Below the pieces are notes generated by a model. It had not been told where the DNA came from and did no database searches. It saw nothing but the letters and a program-made list of their open reading frames with translations. This document shows, piece by piece, positions 8,061 through 17,657 of a stretch of 64,000 nt of DNA. A program made the translations under genes and the position numbers. How positions within the stretch are numbered: the stretch's first letter is position 1; the number at the start of each line of letters is the position of its first letter. The DNA lies in NCBI RefSeq assembly GCF_014199525.1, contig NZ_JACHNU010000001.1, forward strand, positions 1,032,182-1,096,181, in the 5' to 3' direction. The stretch comes from Conexibacter arvalis. GTDB lineage: Bacteria; Actinomycetota; Thermoleophilia; Solirubrobacterales; Solirubrobacteraceae.

Positions 8061-9222
8061 TCGGAGCATGGCCGTCGGGGCCCGCGTGGAGATCAGGAAC
8101 CTGACGAAGCGGTTCGGCTCCGTCGTCGCCGTCGAGGACACGTCGCTGTCGATCGAGCCCGGTCAGTTCGTCACCTTCCTCGGGCCCAGCGGCTCGGGGA
8201 AGACGACGACGCTCAACGCGATCTCCGGCTTCACGGACGTCGACGGCGGCGAGATCCTGCTCGACGGGACCTCGATCCTCTCGCTGCCGGCGCACAAGCG
8301 CAACATCGGCGTCGTCTTCCAGCACTACGCCCTCTTCCCGCACATGACCGCGGCCGACAACGTCGCGTTCCCGCTGAAGCGGCGCAGGGTGCCCAAGGCG
8401 CAGGTGAGGGAGAAGGTGCGCAGAGCGCTGGAGCTGGTGCACCTGGCCGACTACGGCGGGCGCCTGCCGCGGGAGCTGTCGGGCGGCCAGCAGCAGCGGG
8501 TCGCGCTGGCGCGAGCGCTCGTGTTCGAGCCGCGGCTGCTGTTGATGGACGAGCCGCTCGCCGCGCTCGACCGGCGCCTGCGCGACGCCATGCAGGTGGA
8601 GATCAAGCGGATCCAGGAACAGCTCGGGATCACCGTCATCTACGTGACCCACGATCAGGACGAGGCGATGACGATGTCGGACGTGGTCGCGATCTTCAAC
8701 GAAGGGCGGATCGCGCAGATCGGCACCGCCGCCGACCTCTACGAGCGGCCGGCCGACCTGTTCGTGGCGCGCTTCATGGGCGAGTCCAACCGCCTCCCGG
8801 TCATCACATGCGACGAGGGCGCGGTCGCGTTCGCCGCGGGCGCGGAGACGTTGCGGCTGCGTGCGCGCAACGCCACGGAGGCGGGCGTCCGCGGGATGCT
8901 GGTCGTGCGGCCGGAGAACGTCCTCGTGGGCCGCGAACGGGATCCCGGCCTCGACAGCTCGCTGACCGGTCGCATCGGCCGAGTGCGCTACTTCGGCGCC
9001 TACTGCGTCACCGAGGTCGTGCTCGACGACGAGCTGATCGTCCGCTCGCGCCAGCCGGTCGAGGTCGCGCTGGAGGCGGTCGAGGGGGACCGGGTCCACG
9101 TGCAGTGGAACAGCCGCCACGCCCTCTTCCTGCGCAGCGGCGAGGGCGACCAGCTGAGCGGATCGGCGTCGAGCTTCCTCGACGCCGCCGACGGCGGGGC
9201 GGAGGCGGTCGCGCATGGTTGA
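8047..9222 (+). CDS. ABC importer ATPase, PotA type
   Basis: A 391-aa ATPase. Walker A is GPSGSGKT, the Q-loop is VFQHYALFPHMT, the signature is LSGGQQQRVALARAL, Walker B is LLLMDEPLAALD, and the H-loop is YVTHDQDEAM. About 130 C-terminal residues form the TOBE-like regulatory domain of PotA/MalK-class ATPases (VVRPENV). It energises the permease pair at 6343-8060. It overlaps the following SDR gene by 8 bp, which ties the transporter operon to the downstream enzymes. Confidence 0.92.
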   Translation: MQPDDRSMAVGARVEIRNLTKRFGSVVAVEDTSLSIEPGQFVTFLGPSGSGKTTTLNAISGFTDVDGGEILLDGTSILSLPAHKRNIGVVFQHYALFPHMTAADNVAFPLKRRRVPKAQVREKVRRALELVHLADYGGRLPRELSGGQQQRVALARALVFEPRLLLMDEPLAALDRRLRDAMQVEIKRIQEQLGITVIYVTHDQDEAMTMSDVVAIFNEGRIAQIGTAADLYERPADLFVARFMGESNRLPVITCDEGAVAFAAGAETLRLRARNATEAGVRGMLVVRPENVLVGRERDPGLDSSLTGRIGRVRYFGAYCVTEVVLDDELIVRSRQPVEVALEAVEGDRVHVQWNSRHALFLRSGEGDQLSGSASSFLDAADGGAEAVAHG

Positions 9223-9955
9223 CCTCGATCTCAGCGGTCGCACGGCGCTGGTCTGCGGCGCGTCGCGCGGCATCGGCCGCGCCTGCGCGGAGACGCTGGC
9301 GCAGGCCGGCGCCGAGGTGATCTGCTTCGCGCGCAACCCGCAGCGGCCCGCCGCGGCGAGCGAGCACCGGTCCCTGCTGGTCGGAGGCGACCTGACCGAC
9401 GCCGGCGACCTCGACCGGCTCGTCGCCGAGGTCGAGCGGTGGGGCAGGGGCCTCGACATCCTCGTCCACAACGGCGGCGGCCCCGGCGACGCGACGACCG
9501 AGTCGGTCACCCGCCGCGAGCTCGACGAGGCGATCGACCTCGTCCTCTGGCCGGTCGTCGAGCTGACGCGCCGGCTGCTGCCGGCGCTGCGGCGGTCCGG
9601 GCAGGGCCGCGTGCTGTCGATCGGCTCGCCGACCTTCCGCGAGGTGCAGGACGGCCGCGTGCTGTCGAACTCGCTGCGCCCCGCCGTCGTCGGCTGGCTG
9701 ATGACGCTGGCGCGCGAGGTCGCGGCCGACGGGATCACCGTCAACTCGATCGCACCCGGCCGCATCGAGACCGACAGCTTCAAGGAGTACTACGCGAACC
9801 GCTCGCCGGAGGCCGACCTGGCCGCGATCCCGGCAGCCAGGTTCGGGGCGCCCGCGGACATCGCCGACCTCGTCGCCTTCCTCTCCTCCGCGCGCGCCTC
9901 CTACCTGACCGGGACCGTGATCCCCGTCGACGGTGGGCTGATGCGGTCGTGGTGA
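9215..9955 (+). CDS. SDR-family protein with atypical active site, second copy
   Basis: A 246-aa SDR with the cofactor motif CGASRGIGRA, the HNGGGPG strand end and the VNSIAPGRIETD region. At the place of the catalytic Tyr-x-x-x-Lys it has Ser-Asn-Ser-Leu-Arg, as in the FabG-like subgroup that often reads SNxxR there. It shares this change with the SDR at 1599 although overall identity is low. The ATG overlaps the ATPase gene by 8 bp. Reductase activity is therefore not certain, and a non-classical or binding role is possible. Confidence 0.87.
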   Translation: MVDLDLSGRTALVCGASRGIGRACAETLAQAGAEVICFARNPQRPAAASEHRSLLVGGDLTDAGDLDRLVAEVERWGRGLDILVHNGGGPGDATTESVTRRELDEAIDLVLWPVVELTRRLLPALRRSGQGRVLSIGSPTFREVQDGRVLSNSLRPAVVGWLMTLAREVAADGITVNSIAPGRIETDSFKEYYANRSPEADLAAIPAARFGAPADIADLVAFLSSARASYLTGTVIPVDGGLMRSW

Positions 9956-9970
9956 GGCGGCCCGCGCGCG

Positions 9971-11176
9971 ATGCTGGCGTATCGGCAGGTCCTCGCGGTG
10001 CCCGGCCTGCCGCGGCTGCTGGCGACGGCGCTCGCGGCGCGCATGCCGATGGGCGTCACGACACTGGCGATCCTGGTTGCCGTGCGCGAGGCGACCGGCT
10101 CGTTCGCGCTCGCGGGCGCGGCCGTGGCCGCCTATTCGGCGGCGAGCGCGGTCGCGCTTCCGTTCCTGGGCGGCGTGGCGGACCGGCGCGGGCGACGGCA
10201 GGTGCTGCTGCCGTGCGCGCTGCTCCACAGCGGCCTGCTGCTGGCATTCGCGCTGGCGGCGCGTCTCGGCGCGCCCGGCGCGGCGCTGGTCGGCGCCGCC
10301 GCGCTCGTCGGCGCGACGCTGCCGCCGGTCTCGGCCTGCCTGCGGTCGCTGTGGCCGCAGGTGCTGCCGGCGCCCGAGCAGCGCCAGTCGGCGTACGCGC
10401 TCGACGCGATCGCGCAGGAGGTCGTCTTCGTCAGCGGGCCGCTGCTGGTCGCGCTGATCGTCGCGGTGGCCGCGGCGCCGGAGGCGCTGGCGGCGGCGGC
10501 GGGCTTCGCGCTGGCGGGCACGCTCGCCTTCGTCGCGGTCCCGGCCGTGCGCCGGGCCCGGCCGGCGCCGCGCCGGCCCGCCGGTCGTCGCAGCGCCGTC
10601 TCGCTGTCGGCGCTGCGGACGGTCCTCGTCGCGGTGCTGCTGACCGGCGTCTACTGGGGGCTGCTGCAGGTCGGCATCTCGGCGCGGGCCGTCGAGCTGT
10701 CCGGCGCCGGCCTCGCGGGCGTGCTGCTCGCGTTGTTCAGCGCGGGCAGCTTCGCCGGCGGCCTCTGGTACGGGGCCCGCAGCTGGCGAGCAGGGGCCGT
10801 CGCGCGCTACGCGGCGGCGTTCGCCGCGGTCGCGGCGGCGACGGCGCCGCTGGCGGTCGCCGACGGTGCGCTGACGGCCGCGCTCTGCGCGCTGCTGGCC
10901 GGCTCGGCCTTCGCGCCCGCGGTCTCGACGGAGTTCCTCGTGCTGAGCGAGATCGCTCCCGCCGAGCTGCTGACCGAGGCGTTCGCATGGGCCAGCTCGG
11001 CGATGGTCCTCGGCGTCGCCGCCGGCTCGGTCACGGCCGGCTGGTTGACCGACCACGTCGGGGTCGCGGCCGCGCTGGCGGCCGCGCCGGCGGCGATCGC
11101 GCTCGCCGCAGCCTGGATCGCGCTGCGCCGCGACGCGCTGGCGGTCGGCTCCGTCCCCGCGGGCGGCGGGATGTGA
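9971..11176 (+). CDS. Major facilitator superfamily transporter
   Basis: A 401-aa hydrophobic protein with about twelve membrane segments. The loop between segments 2 and 3 has the MFS-type motif GGVADRRGRRQVLL, and the centre has a basic cytoplasmic loop (RRARPAPRRPAGRR). It follows the SDR by 15 bases. Likely an exporter or uptake carrier for a pathway compound; the substrate is not readable from sequence. Confidence 0.85.
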   Translation: MLAYRQVLAVPGLPRLLATALAARMPMGVTTLAILVAVREATGSFALAGAAVAAYSAASAVALPFLGGVADRRGRRQVLLPCALLHSGLLLAFALAARLGAPGAALVGAAALVGATLPPVSACLRSLWPQVLPAPEQRQSAYALDAIAQEVVFVSGPLLVALIVAVAAAPEALAAAAGFALAGTLAFVAVPAVRRARPAPRRPAGRRSAVSLSALRTVLVAVLLTGVYWGLLQVGISARAVELSGAGLAGVLLALFSAGSFAGGLWYGARSWRAGAVARYAAAFAAVAAATAPLAVADGALTAALCALLAGSAFAPAVSTEFLVLSEIAPAELLTEAFAWASSAMVLGVAAGSVTAGWLTDHVGVAAALAAAPAAIALAAAWIALRRDALAVGSVPAGGGM

Positions 11177-11203
11177 GGCCGCGATGACGAACCCCGCCCA
11201 CCA

Positions 11204-11251
11204 CCGTTCCACACGTTCAACCCGTCCGGAAGCGCGCACGGTCCGTCCCGG
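11204..11251 (+). pseudogene. Short relic of a cupin C-terminus
   Basis: In the gap between the MFS gene and the next cupin, one frame reads PFHTFNPSGSAHGPSR. This matches the AGTYTFNPxGTxHGPF signature shared by the three cupins of the cluster (1, 11287, 17658). Nothing else of a cupin is present, and there is no start or suitable stop, so it looks like the remains of a deleted fourth copy or of an unequal recombination between cupin genes. Confidence 0.5.
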
Positions 11252-11286
11252 TCCGACCGCGCGCCGCCGGCGAGACAGGAGGCATC

Positions 11287-11979
11287 GTGCCGACGATCGT
11301 TGACCACCCCGTCCAACTGCTGCCCGAGCAGGTCGCGGCGCTCGCGTGGGAGCCGCTGAGCGCCGGCGTGCACGCCCGCGTGCTGGCCGCCAGCAGCGAG
11401 AGCGGCGCGCAGACGCGGATGCTCCGGCTTGCCGGCGGCGCGCGACTGGAGCCGCTCGACGCGCGCCTCTGGCAGGAGTTGTACGTGCTCGACGGCGAGG
11501 TCGCGATCGCCGGGCGCGTCCATCGCGCCGGCTCATACCTCTGTTGGCGGCCGGGCGACGCCGTGCCGATCGAGGCGCGGGCGGATGGCGCGACGGTCCT
11601 GCAGCTCGAGGACGCCGGCGCGCGCATCCGCAAGCCGGCGGTCGCGCTGACGGCGGAGGAGGTCGAGGCGATGCCGTGGCAGCCGATGGCCGGCCGCAGC
11701 GCCGGCTTCTACGAGAAGGTGCTGTCAGAGGGCCCGTGCGGCTCCAAGACCCACCTGGTGAAGATCGAGCCGCTCGGCGACGGTGCGCCCAATCACCGGC
11801 ACGCCGAGCTGCACGACCACGGCGAGGAGATGCTCGCGCTCGAGGGCTGTTACTTCTCGGGCGAGGAGCGGGAGCGGCACGCGGCCGGCACCTACACGAA
11901 CAACCCGCCCGGGACCCATCACGGGCCGTTCGAGTTCAGCGAGCCGTACTGCTGCCTCGAGGTGAAGAACTACGCCTGA
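11287..11979 (+). CDS. Bicupin protein (ChrR-like cupin family)
   Basis: A 230-aa protein with two cupin halves. The first ends with ELYVLDGEVAIAGRVHRAGSYLCWRPGD. The second carries NHRHAELHDHGEEMLALEG and GTYTNNPPGTHHGPF, which give a full His/His/Glu/His-type metal site. Between them is KPAVALTAEEVEAMPW, also found almost unchanged in the cupin at 17658. Start is GTG at 11287 with AGGAGG upstream (11276-11282 area). It is paralogous to the truncated cupin at the window start. Role unknown; enzymatic (dioxygenase/isomerase) or ligand-binding functions are both possible. Confidence 0.8.
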   Translation: MPTIVDHPVQLLPEQVAALAWEPLSAGVHARVLAASSESGAQTRMLRLAGGARLEPLDARLWQELYVLDGEVAIAGRVHRAGSYLCWRPGDAVPIEARADGATVLQLEDAGARIRKPAVALTAEEVEAMPWQPMAGRSAGFYEKVLSEGPCGSKTHLVKIEPLGDGAPNHRHAELHDHGEEMLALEGCYFSGEERERHAAGTYTNNPPGTHHGPFEFSEPYCCLEVKNYA

Positions 11980-12026
11980 CGACCACGGCCGTCGACGATG
12001 CCGCGCCGACCAGCGTTACATTGCTC

Positions 12027-12055
12027 TTGCATCTGCATTTCAATACTGCTAAATA
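12027..12055 (+). promoter_or_regulatory. Candidate promoter for the oligopeptide-type importer operon
   Basis: TTGCAT (12027-12032), a 17-base spacer and TAAATA (12050-12055) lie in an AT-rich stretch about 85 bases before the binding-protein gene. The match in layout and sequence with 5137-5165 suggests that both importer operons use the same sigma factor or are co-regulated, perhaps by the FCD regulator at 18365. Prediction by eye. Confidence 0.45.
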
Positions 12056-12095
12056 TCTTCGGGCCGCGGGTCGCCAGCGCGGCCGAGAGAGATGT

Positions 12096-12120
12096 GGAGC
12101 GCGCCGAGCTCGGGCGCTCC
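12096..12120 (+). other. Hairpin in the leader of the importer operon
   Basis: Two nested inverted repeats: outer arms of 7 bp (12096-12102 with 12114-12120) around a self-complementary 10-base core (12104-12113). It lies between the candidate promoter and the start at 12141 and may stabilise or attenuate the transcript. It is not clearly a riboswitch. Confidence 0.35.
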
Positions 12121-12140
12121 CACAGGAAAGGCTGGTTGTG

Positions 12141-13799
12141 ATGCAGTTGCGCACTCGATCCTACGGTCCCGGGTGGAGCCTGTCGGCGCGGCTGCGCGCC
12201 AAGTGTCGGGCGCCGCGCGCGAGCGTCGCGCTGGCCGGCCTCGCGCTCGCGGCGGCAGCCGTCTCCGGATGCGGGACCAGCGTGCCGGCGGGGGTGGGCG
12301 GCGGCGCCGACGGCCCGCGGACGCTCGACGTCGCGTACAACACCGGCCTCACCAACATCGACCCGGCGCTCGCGTGCTCCTCGCCGTACGACTACCACGT
12401 CGTCACCGCGGCGTACGACAACATCGTCGAGCTGTCGCCGAGACGCGAAGCCTCCGGCGCGCACGAGGTCGCTCCGGCGCTCGCCGAGCGATGGAAGGTC
12501 AGCAGGGACGGCAAGACCTACACCTTCTTCCTGCGCAGAGACGCGACCTTCGCGAGCGGCAACCCGGTCACCGCCGACGACGTCGTCTACAGCCTCCGCC
12601 GCCTGCTCGACAGAGACGGCTGCCAGGCATACGTGCTGACGATGGGCGAGTCGGGCCTCTTCCGCGCGATCGAGAAGGTCGACGACCACACGGTGCGCGT
12701 GCGCATCGCGCATCGCGACCCGCTCTTCCTGCTGCGGATGACCTCGCGCGGGAACGGCCCGATCGACCGCAGAGTGCTGGAGCGGCACGGGGGGCTCACG
12801 AGAGCGGGCGACCAATGGCTGGCGCGCAACACGGCCGGCGCGGGCGCCTACGAGCTCGAGTCCTACGACCCCGACAGCGAGGTGCGCCTGAGAGCGCGCG
12901 CGGACTACTGGCGCGAGCCGGTCGGCGCCGAGCACGTCGTGATGCGCATCGTCACCGACCCGACGACGCTGCAGACGCTGACGGCGTCGGGCGAGGCCGA
13001 CCTCGCGTTCGGCGTCGCACTGAAGGACCTCAGGGCGCTGGAGCAGCAGGGTCGGCAGATATTCGCCGACCCGAGCAACCGCTACACGTACGTCGGGCTC
13101 AACAACGACAAGGCGCCGGTCGACGACCCGCGGGTGCGCGAGGCCCTGTGGCTGGCGATGCCGCACAGAGAGCTGCTGGAGCGGTTCGGCTACGGCTACG
13201 CGAGAGCGTTCGCCGGCATGATCCCGCCCGCGATGCCGTTCCACCCCGGCTTCGACGTCCCCGAGCGCGACGTCGAGCGGGCGAGACAGCTGATCGAGGA
13301 GGCCGGCGCGAGCGGCGAGCGGATCTCGCTCGCCGTCAAGAGCGGCGAGACCGAGCAGCTGCAGATGGCGACCGCGCTGCAGTCGGCGTGGAAGGAGATC
13401 GGCGTCGATCTCCGCATCGACACGCTCAGCGCGTCCGCCTTCTCGGACACCGTCTCCAACTTCAAGACGCAGGCGTACATCCTGCGCGACGGCTCCTCGG
13501 TCAACGACCCGGCCTTCTTCCTCGGCTTCTTCGCCGTCTGCGGGAACCCGTTCAACTGGTCGAGATACTGCGACAGAGAGGTCGACCGGCTGATCGACGC
13601 GGGCCGCACCGAGCCCGACCCGGCCAGACGCGAGCGGATCTACCGCCGGATCTCCGAGCGGATCGTCGCCGACAACCCGATCCTGCCGATCTTCGCGAGC
13701 GACACGATCGCGGTCGCCAGCCCGCGGCTCAGAGGCTACGAGTACTACGACGACCAGCAGCTCGTGCTGCGCAAGCTGACGGTCGACGAGGCGTCGTGA
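12141..13799 (+). CDS. Peptide/nickel-type extracellular solute-binding lipoprotein (SBP family 5)
   Basis: A 552-aa binding protein of the DppA/OppA class. The N-terminus ends in the lipobox AVSGC. Family features are WKVSRDGKTYTFFLRRDATFASGNPVTADDVVYSLRRL near residues 115-150 and the late NPFNWSRYCDREVDRLI region. The frame is open far upstream; ATG 12141 is chosen because it gives a proper lipoprotein signal and follows AGGAAAG. The gene leads a five-protein import operon (12141-17632). Ligands of the class include peptides, opines and other organic amines. Confidence 0.9.
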   Translation: MQLRTRSYGPGWSLSARLRAKCRAPRASVALAGLALAAAAVSGCGTSVPAGVGGGADGPRTLDVAYNTGLTNIDPALACSSPYDYHVVTAAYDNIVELSPRREASGAHEVAPALAERWKVSRDGKTYTFFLRRDATFASGNPVTADDVVYSLRRLLDRDGCQAYVLTMGESGLFRAIEKVDDHTVRVRIAHRDPLFLLRMTSRGNGPIDRRVLERHGGLTRAGDQWLARNTAGAGAYELESYDPDSEVRLRARADYWREPVGAEHVVMRIVTDPTTLQTLTASGEADLAFGVALKDLRALEQQGRQIFADPSNRYTYVGLNNDKAPVDDPRVREALWLAMPHRELLERFGYGYARAFAGMIPPAMPFHPGFDVPERDVERARQLIEEAGASGERISLAVKSGETEQLQMATALQSAWKEIGVDLRIDTLSASAFSDTVSNFKTQAYILRDGSSVNDPAFFLGFFAVCGNPFNWSRYCDREVDRLIDAGRTEPDPARRERIYRRISERIVADNPILPIFASDTIAVASPRLRGYEYYDDQQLVLRKLTVDEAS

Positions 13800-15733
13800 A
13801 CCTGCACGGCAGCGAGCCGGCGCCCGCAAGCGCCGGTGCGGTCGGCGCGACCGGGCGGGAGACGCTCCTGCGGGTCCGGGGCCTGAACGTGACGTTCGGA
13901 CCGGCCGCGGACCCGATTCGCTCCGTGCGGGGCGTCGACCTCGACGTGCGCTCCGGCGAGGTCGTCGCGCTCGTCGGCGAGTCGGGGTCGGGCAAGACGG
14001 TCAGCGCGCTCGCGCTGCTCGGCCTGCTCCCAGCTGGGGCGCGCGTGACGATGGACGAGGCCGTCCTGGCCGGCGAGGACCGGGCCGCGATGAGCGACGA
14101 GGAGCTGCGCCTGCTGCGCGGCGCGCGCGTCGGGACCGTCTTCCAGGACCCGCTCTCCAGCCTCAACCCGGTGCAGCGGATCGGCGACCAGATCGTCGAG
14201 GCGATCCGGCTGCACAGACGTGTCGGCGTGCGCGAAGCGCGCCGGCTCGCGGTCGCGAGACTGGCCCAGGTCGGCATCCCCGACCCCGAGCGCCGCTGCC
14301 GCGACTACCCGCACCAGTTCAGCGGCGGCATGCGTCAGCGCGCGATGATCGCGATGGCGCTCGCCTCCTCGCCGCCGCTGCTGATCGCCGACGAGCCGAC
14401 GACGGCGCTCGACGTCACCGTCCAGGCGCAGATCCTCGACCTGCTCCAGGAGCTGCGGCGCGAGCTGTCGATGGGCGTGCTGCTGATCACCCACGACCTC
14501 GGCGTCGTCGGTCGCGTCGCGGACCGCGTCGTCGTGATGAGCCGCGGCGAGGTCGTCGAGCGGGGCGAGACGGAGCAGATCCTCAGCCGGCCGAGCGACC
14601 CGTACACGGTCAGGCTGCTGGACTCGCTGCCGCGGCTCGACGTCGCGAAGAGCGCCCCGCCGGCGGCCGGCGACGCGGCCGAGGAGATCGCGCTGGAGAC
14701 CTCCGGGCTCGAGGTCGTCTTCAGCAGACGCCGCGGGCCGCTCGGCGGCAGAGCGCTCGGCGTGCGGGCCGTCGACGACGTCTCGCTGACGGTCGGCGCC
14801 GGCCGCACGCTCGGGCTGGTCGGAGAGTCCGGCTGCGGCAAGACGACGCTCGGTCGCGCGATCGTGCAGCTGGTCGAAGCGACCGCCGGTCACGTCACGA
14901 TCGGCGGGACGCGGCTGGGCGGCGAGAGCGCCCGGCGTCTGCGCGACCTGCGCCGCCACTTCCAGCTCGTCTTCCAGGATCCGCGGGCGAGCCTCGACCC
15001 GCGCCAGCGGATCGGCCGGATCCTCGAGGAGCCGCTCGCCCTGCACGGCCTCTGCGGCGACGGCGAGCAGCGCCGTCGGCGCGTCGCGGAGCTGCTGGAG
15101 CTGGTCGGCCTCGGTCCCGAGTTCGCGACGCGCCTGCCGCACGAGCTGAGCGGCGGCCAGCGCCAGCGCATCGGCATCGCCCGCGCGCTCGCGCTCGAGC
15201 CGTCGCTGATCGTGCTCGACGAGTCGGTCAGCGCGCTCGACGTCGCGATCCAGGCGCAGATCCTCGCGCTGCTCGAACGGCTGCAGCGCGAGCTCGGCAT
15301 CGCCTACGTCTTCATCTCCCACGACCTCGCCGTCGTGCGGCAGATCGCCGACACGGTCGCCGTGATGTACCTCGGCCGCGTCGTCGAGAGCGGCCCGTCG
15401 GAGGCGATCTACCGTGGGCCGCGGCACCCGTACACCGCCGCGCTGCTGTCGGCGGTTCCCGTCGCCGACGTCAGACGCGAGCGGGCGCGCGAGCGGATCG
15501 CGTTGCACGGCGACCCGCCCAGCCCCGCCGACCCGCCGTCCGGCTGCGCCTTCCACACACGCTGCTGGCTGCGGCGCAGACTCGACGACCCGGCGGTCTG
15601 CACGACGACGCGGCCCGCGCTGGGCGGCCGCGCCGACAGCAGCCAGCATCGCGCCGCCTGTCACTTCGCCGACCGCCAGGCCGCGCTGCTGCCGGCATCG
15701 CTGCTCGGCGCGACGCAGGGTGCCTCGGCATGA
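13796..15733 (+). CDS. Fused two-domain ABC importer ATPase (DppD-DppF type)
   Basis: A 645-aa protein with two complete ATPase domains. The first has Walker A GESGSGKT, signature [12 protein letters not shown] and Walker [13 protein letters not shown]. The second has [20 protein letters not shown] and [12 protein letters not shown]. The C-terminus has the [20 protein letters not shown] motif of oligopeptide ATPases, with cysteines that may bind a metal cluster. Family systems normally use two separate proteins; here one chain serves both permeases. GTG 13796 overlaps the binding-protein stop by 4 bp, and the gene overlaps the next by 4 bp. Confidence 0.93.
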   Translation: MNLHGSEPAPASAGAVGATGRETLLRVRGLNVTFGPAADPIRSVRGVDLDVRSGEVVALVGESGSGKTVSALALLGLLPAGARVTMDEAVLAGEDRAAMSDEELRLLRGARVGTVFQDPLSSLNPVQRIGDQIVEAIRLHRRVGVREARRLAVARLAQVGIPDPERRCRDYPHQFSGGMRQRAMIAMALASSPPLLIADEPTTALDVTVQAQILDLLQELRRELSMGVLLITHDLGVVGRVADRVVVMSRGEVVERGETEQILSRPSDPYTVRLLDSLPRLDVAKSAPPAAGDAAEEIALETSGLEVVFSRRRGPLGGRALGVRAVDDVSLTVGAGRTLGLVGESGCGKTTLGRAIVQLVEATAGHVTIGGTRLGGESARRLRDLRRHFQLVFQDPRASLDPRQRIGRILEEPLALHGLCGDGEQRRRRVAELLELVGLGPEFATRLPHELSGGQRQRIGIARALALEPSLIVLDESVSALDVAIQAQILALLERLQRELGIAYVFISHDLAVVRQIADTVAVMYLGRVVESGPSEAIYRGPRHPYTAALLSAVPVADVRRERARERIALHGDPPSPADPPSGCAFHTRCWLRRRLDDPAVCTTTRPALGGRADSSQHRAACHFADRQAALLPASLLGATQGASA

Positions 15734-16638
15734 GCGCGACGGTGCCAGAAGCCGCGCGTCCGGCGCCCGGCCCGCGCGGCGGCGGACGGTCGCCGGCGCC
15801 TGTCCGCCGCGCGTGGGCGGCGGTCGGCGAGGCGGGGCTGCGCGTCGTCGCGATCGGCCTGGTCGCGTTCCTCGCGCTCGCCCTCGTCGGGCCGCCGCTG
15901 TGGGGGAAGGACCCGCTTGCGGTCGCCCTTCCCGACGCCCTCCAGCCGCCCTCGGCGGCGCATCCGTTCGGCACCGACGAGCTCGGCCGCGACGTCCTCG
16001 CACGCTTCCTCGTCGGGGCGCGGATCTCGCTTGCCGTCGGCGTCTGCGCTGTCTTCGCCTCGTCGGTCGTCGGCACGCTGATCGGCGCCTTCACGGGCCT
16101 GGTCGGCGGCGTGGTCGACGCCGTGATCGGCCGCGCGCTCGACGGCGTGCTCGCCTTCCCGGCGCTGATCATGGGCATGGCGCTCGCGGTCGCGATGGGG
16201 CCCGGGCCGCTCTCGGTCGGGCTCGCGATCGCCGTCACCGGGGTGCCGTGGTACGCGCGGACCGTCCGCAGCGAGGTCCTCTCGCTGCGCTCGCGCGAGT
16301 TCATCGACGCCCAGCGGGTGCTCGGCGCGCCGACCGGCCACATCCTCACCCGGCACGTGCTGCCGTCCGTGCTCGGCGGCGTCGCGGTCCAGGCCTCGCT
16401 CGGCATCGCCTACGCGGTGCTCGCGATCGCCGGCCTCGGCTTCCTCGGCCTCGGCATCCAGCCGCCGACGCCCGAGTGGGGCGGGATGATCACCGCCGGC
16501 CGCACCTACCTGATCTCGGGCCAGTGGTGGATGTCGATCTTCCCCGGCCTCGGCATCCTCGCCCTCGTGACCCTCAGCATGGCTCTCGGCGAGGGCCTGC
16601 GCGACCACCTGGACCCTCATGGCAAGCTTCGTCGCTAG
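15730..16638 (+). CDS. Oligopeptide-type ABC permease, DppC type
   Basis: A 302-aa permease with about six membrane segments. HPFGTDELGRDVLARFLVGARISLAVG is the classic DppC/OppC N-terminal motif, and RSREFIDAQRVLGAPTGHILTRHVLPS is the EAA loop. It starts inside the ATPase stop (ATGA) and overlaps the DppB-type gene by 20 bp. The order ATPase-DppC-DppB is the reverse of many dpp operons. Confidence 0.92.
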   Translation: MSATVPEAARPAPGPRGGGRSPAPVRRAWAAVGEAGLRVVAIGLVAFLALALVGPPLWGKDPLAVALPDALQPPSAAHPFGTDELGRDVLARFLVGARISLAVGVCAVFASSVVGTLIGAFTGLVGGVVDAVIGRALDGVLAFPALIMGMALAVAMGPGPLSVGLAIAVTGVPWYARTVRSEVLSLRSREFIDAQRVLGAPTGHILTRHVLPSVLGGVAVQASLGIAYAVLAIAGLGFLGLGIQPPTPEWGGMITAGRTYLISGQWWMSIFPGLGILALVTLSMALGEGLRDHLDPHGKLRR

Positions 16639-17632
16639 ACGCGTCCTCGCGACGCTCGCGGTCCTCTTCTTCGCCTCGCTGATCGCGTTCGTGCTGCTGC
16701 GCGCCTCGCCCGGCGACCCGGCGCGCAAGCTGCTCGGGCCGCAGGCGAGCGAGCAGGCGGTCGCGGCGCTGCGCGCCGACATGGGCGTCGACCGCCCGTT
16801 GCTGGAGCAGTACGGCACCTACGTCGCCGACCTCGCGACCGGCGATCTCGGCTACTCGTGGCGCACGCGCACGACGGTTACCGACGAGCTGGCCGCGCGC
16901 CTCCCGGCGACGTTGGAGCTGGCGGCGTCCGCGATGGTCTTCGCGCTGCTGCTGGCGATCCCGATCGGCGTGCTGTCGGCCGGCCGGCGACGATGGGTCG
17001 ACCGCGTCTCCCGCTCGGCGGCGATCGTCGGGCTCGGCATGCCGCAGTTCTGGCTCGGCCTCGTGCTGATCCTCGTCTTCTTCACCTGGCTGGGCATCGC
17101 GCCGGCGCCGTTCGGGCGGATCGACGACACCGTCGCGCTGCCGGCGAGAACGACCGGCCTGCTGCTCGTCGACTCGCTGCTCGCCGGCGATCTCGCCGCC
17201 TTCCGCAACGCGCTCGCCCACCTCCTGCTGCCGGCGCTGACGCTGGCGATCCCGCTGGCGGCCTACCTGTCGCGGATCGTGCGGCGGAGCACGATCGACG
17301 TCTATCGCAACGACTACGTCCGGACCGCCCGCGCGAAGGGCGCCAGCGAGGCGCGCGTGCTGTTCCGGCACGCGCTGCCCAACGCGCTGCTGCCGATCCT
17401 GACGCTGAGCGGCATGTGGTTCGGCGAGCTGATGGCCGGTGCCCTGCTCGTCGAGGCGGTCTTCAACTGGCCGGGGATCGGCGGTTGGGTCGCGCAGTCG
17501 ATCCAGGCGCAGGACTACGCGCCGGTCCAGGGGGCGATCCTGCTCGGCGCGCTCGTCTACAGCGTCGTGAATCTCGTCACGGACCTGCTCTACGGGGTCG
17601 TCGATCCGCGGATCCGCCTCGCCACCTCCTGA
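16619..17632 (+). CDS. Oligopeptide-type ABC permease, DppB type
   Basis: A 337-aa permease. The N-terminal segment with RRVLATLAVLFFASLIAFVLLRASPGDPAR and the downstream EAA loop YRNDYVRTARAKGASEARVLFRHALPNALLPIL are diagnostic for DppB/OppB. About six membrane segments are predicted. It pairs with the DppC-type protein to form the channel and ends the importer operon; 25 bases later comes the third cupin gene. Confidence 0.92.
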   Translation: MASFVARRVLATLAVLFFASLIAFVLLRASPGDPARKLLGPQASEQAVAALRADMGVDRPLLEQYGTYVADLATGDLGYSWRTRTTVTDELAARLPATLELAASAMVFALLLAIPIGVLSAGRRRWVDRVSRSAAIVGLGMPQFWLGLVLILVFFTWLGIAPAPFGRIDDTVALPARTTGLLLVDSLLAGDLAAFRNALAHLLLPALTLAIPLAAYLSRIVRRSTIDVYRNDYVRTARAKGASEARVLFRHALPNALLPILTLSGMWFGELMAGALLVEAVFNWPGIGGWVAQSIQAQDYAPVQGAILLGALVYSVVNLVTDLLYGVVDPRIRLATS

Positions 17633-17657
17633 CACACCACCAACGAAGGAACCAGCT

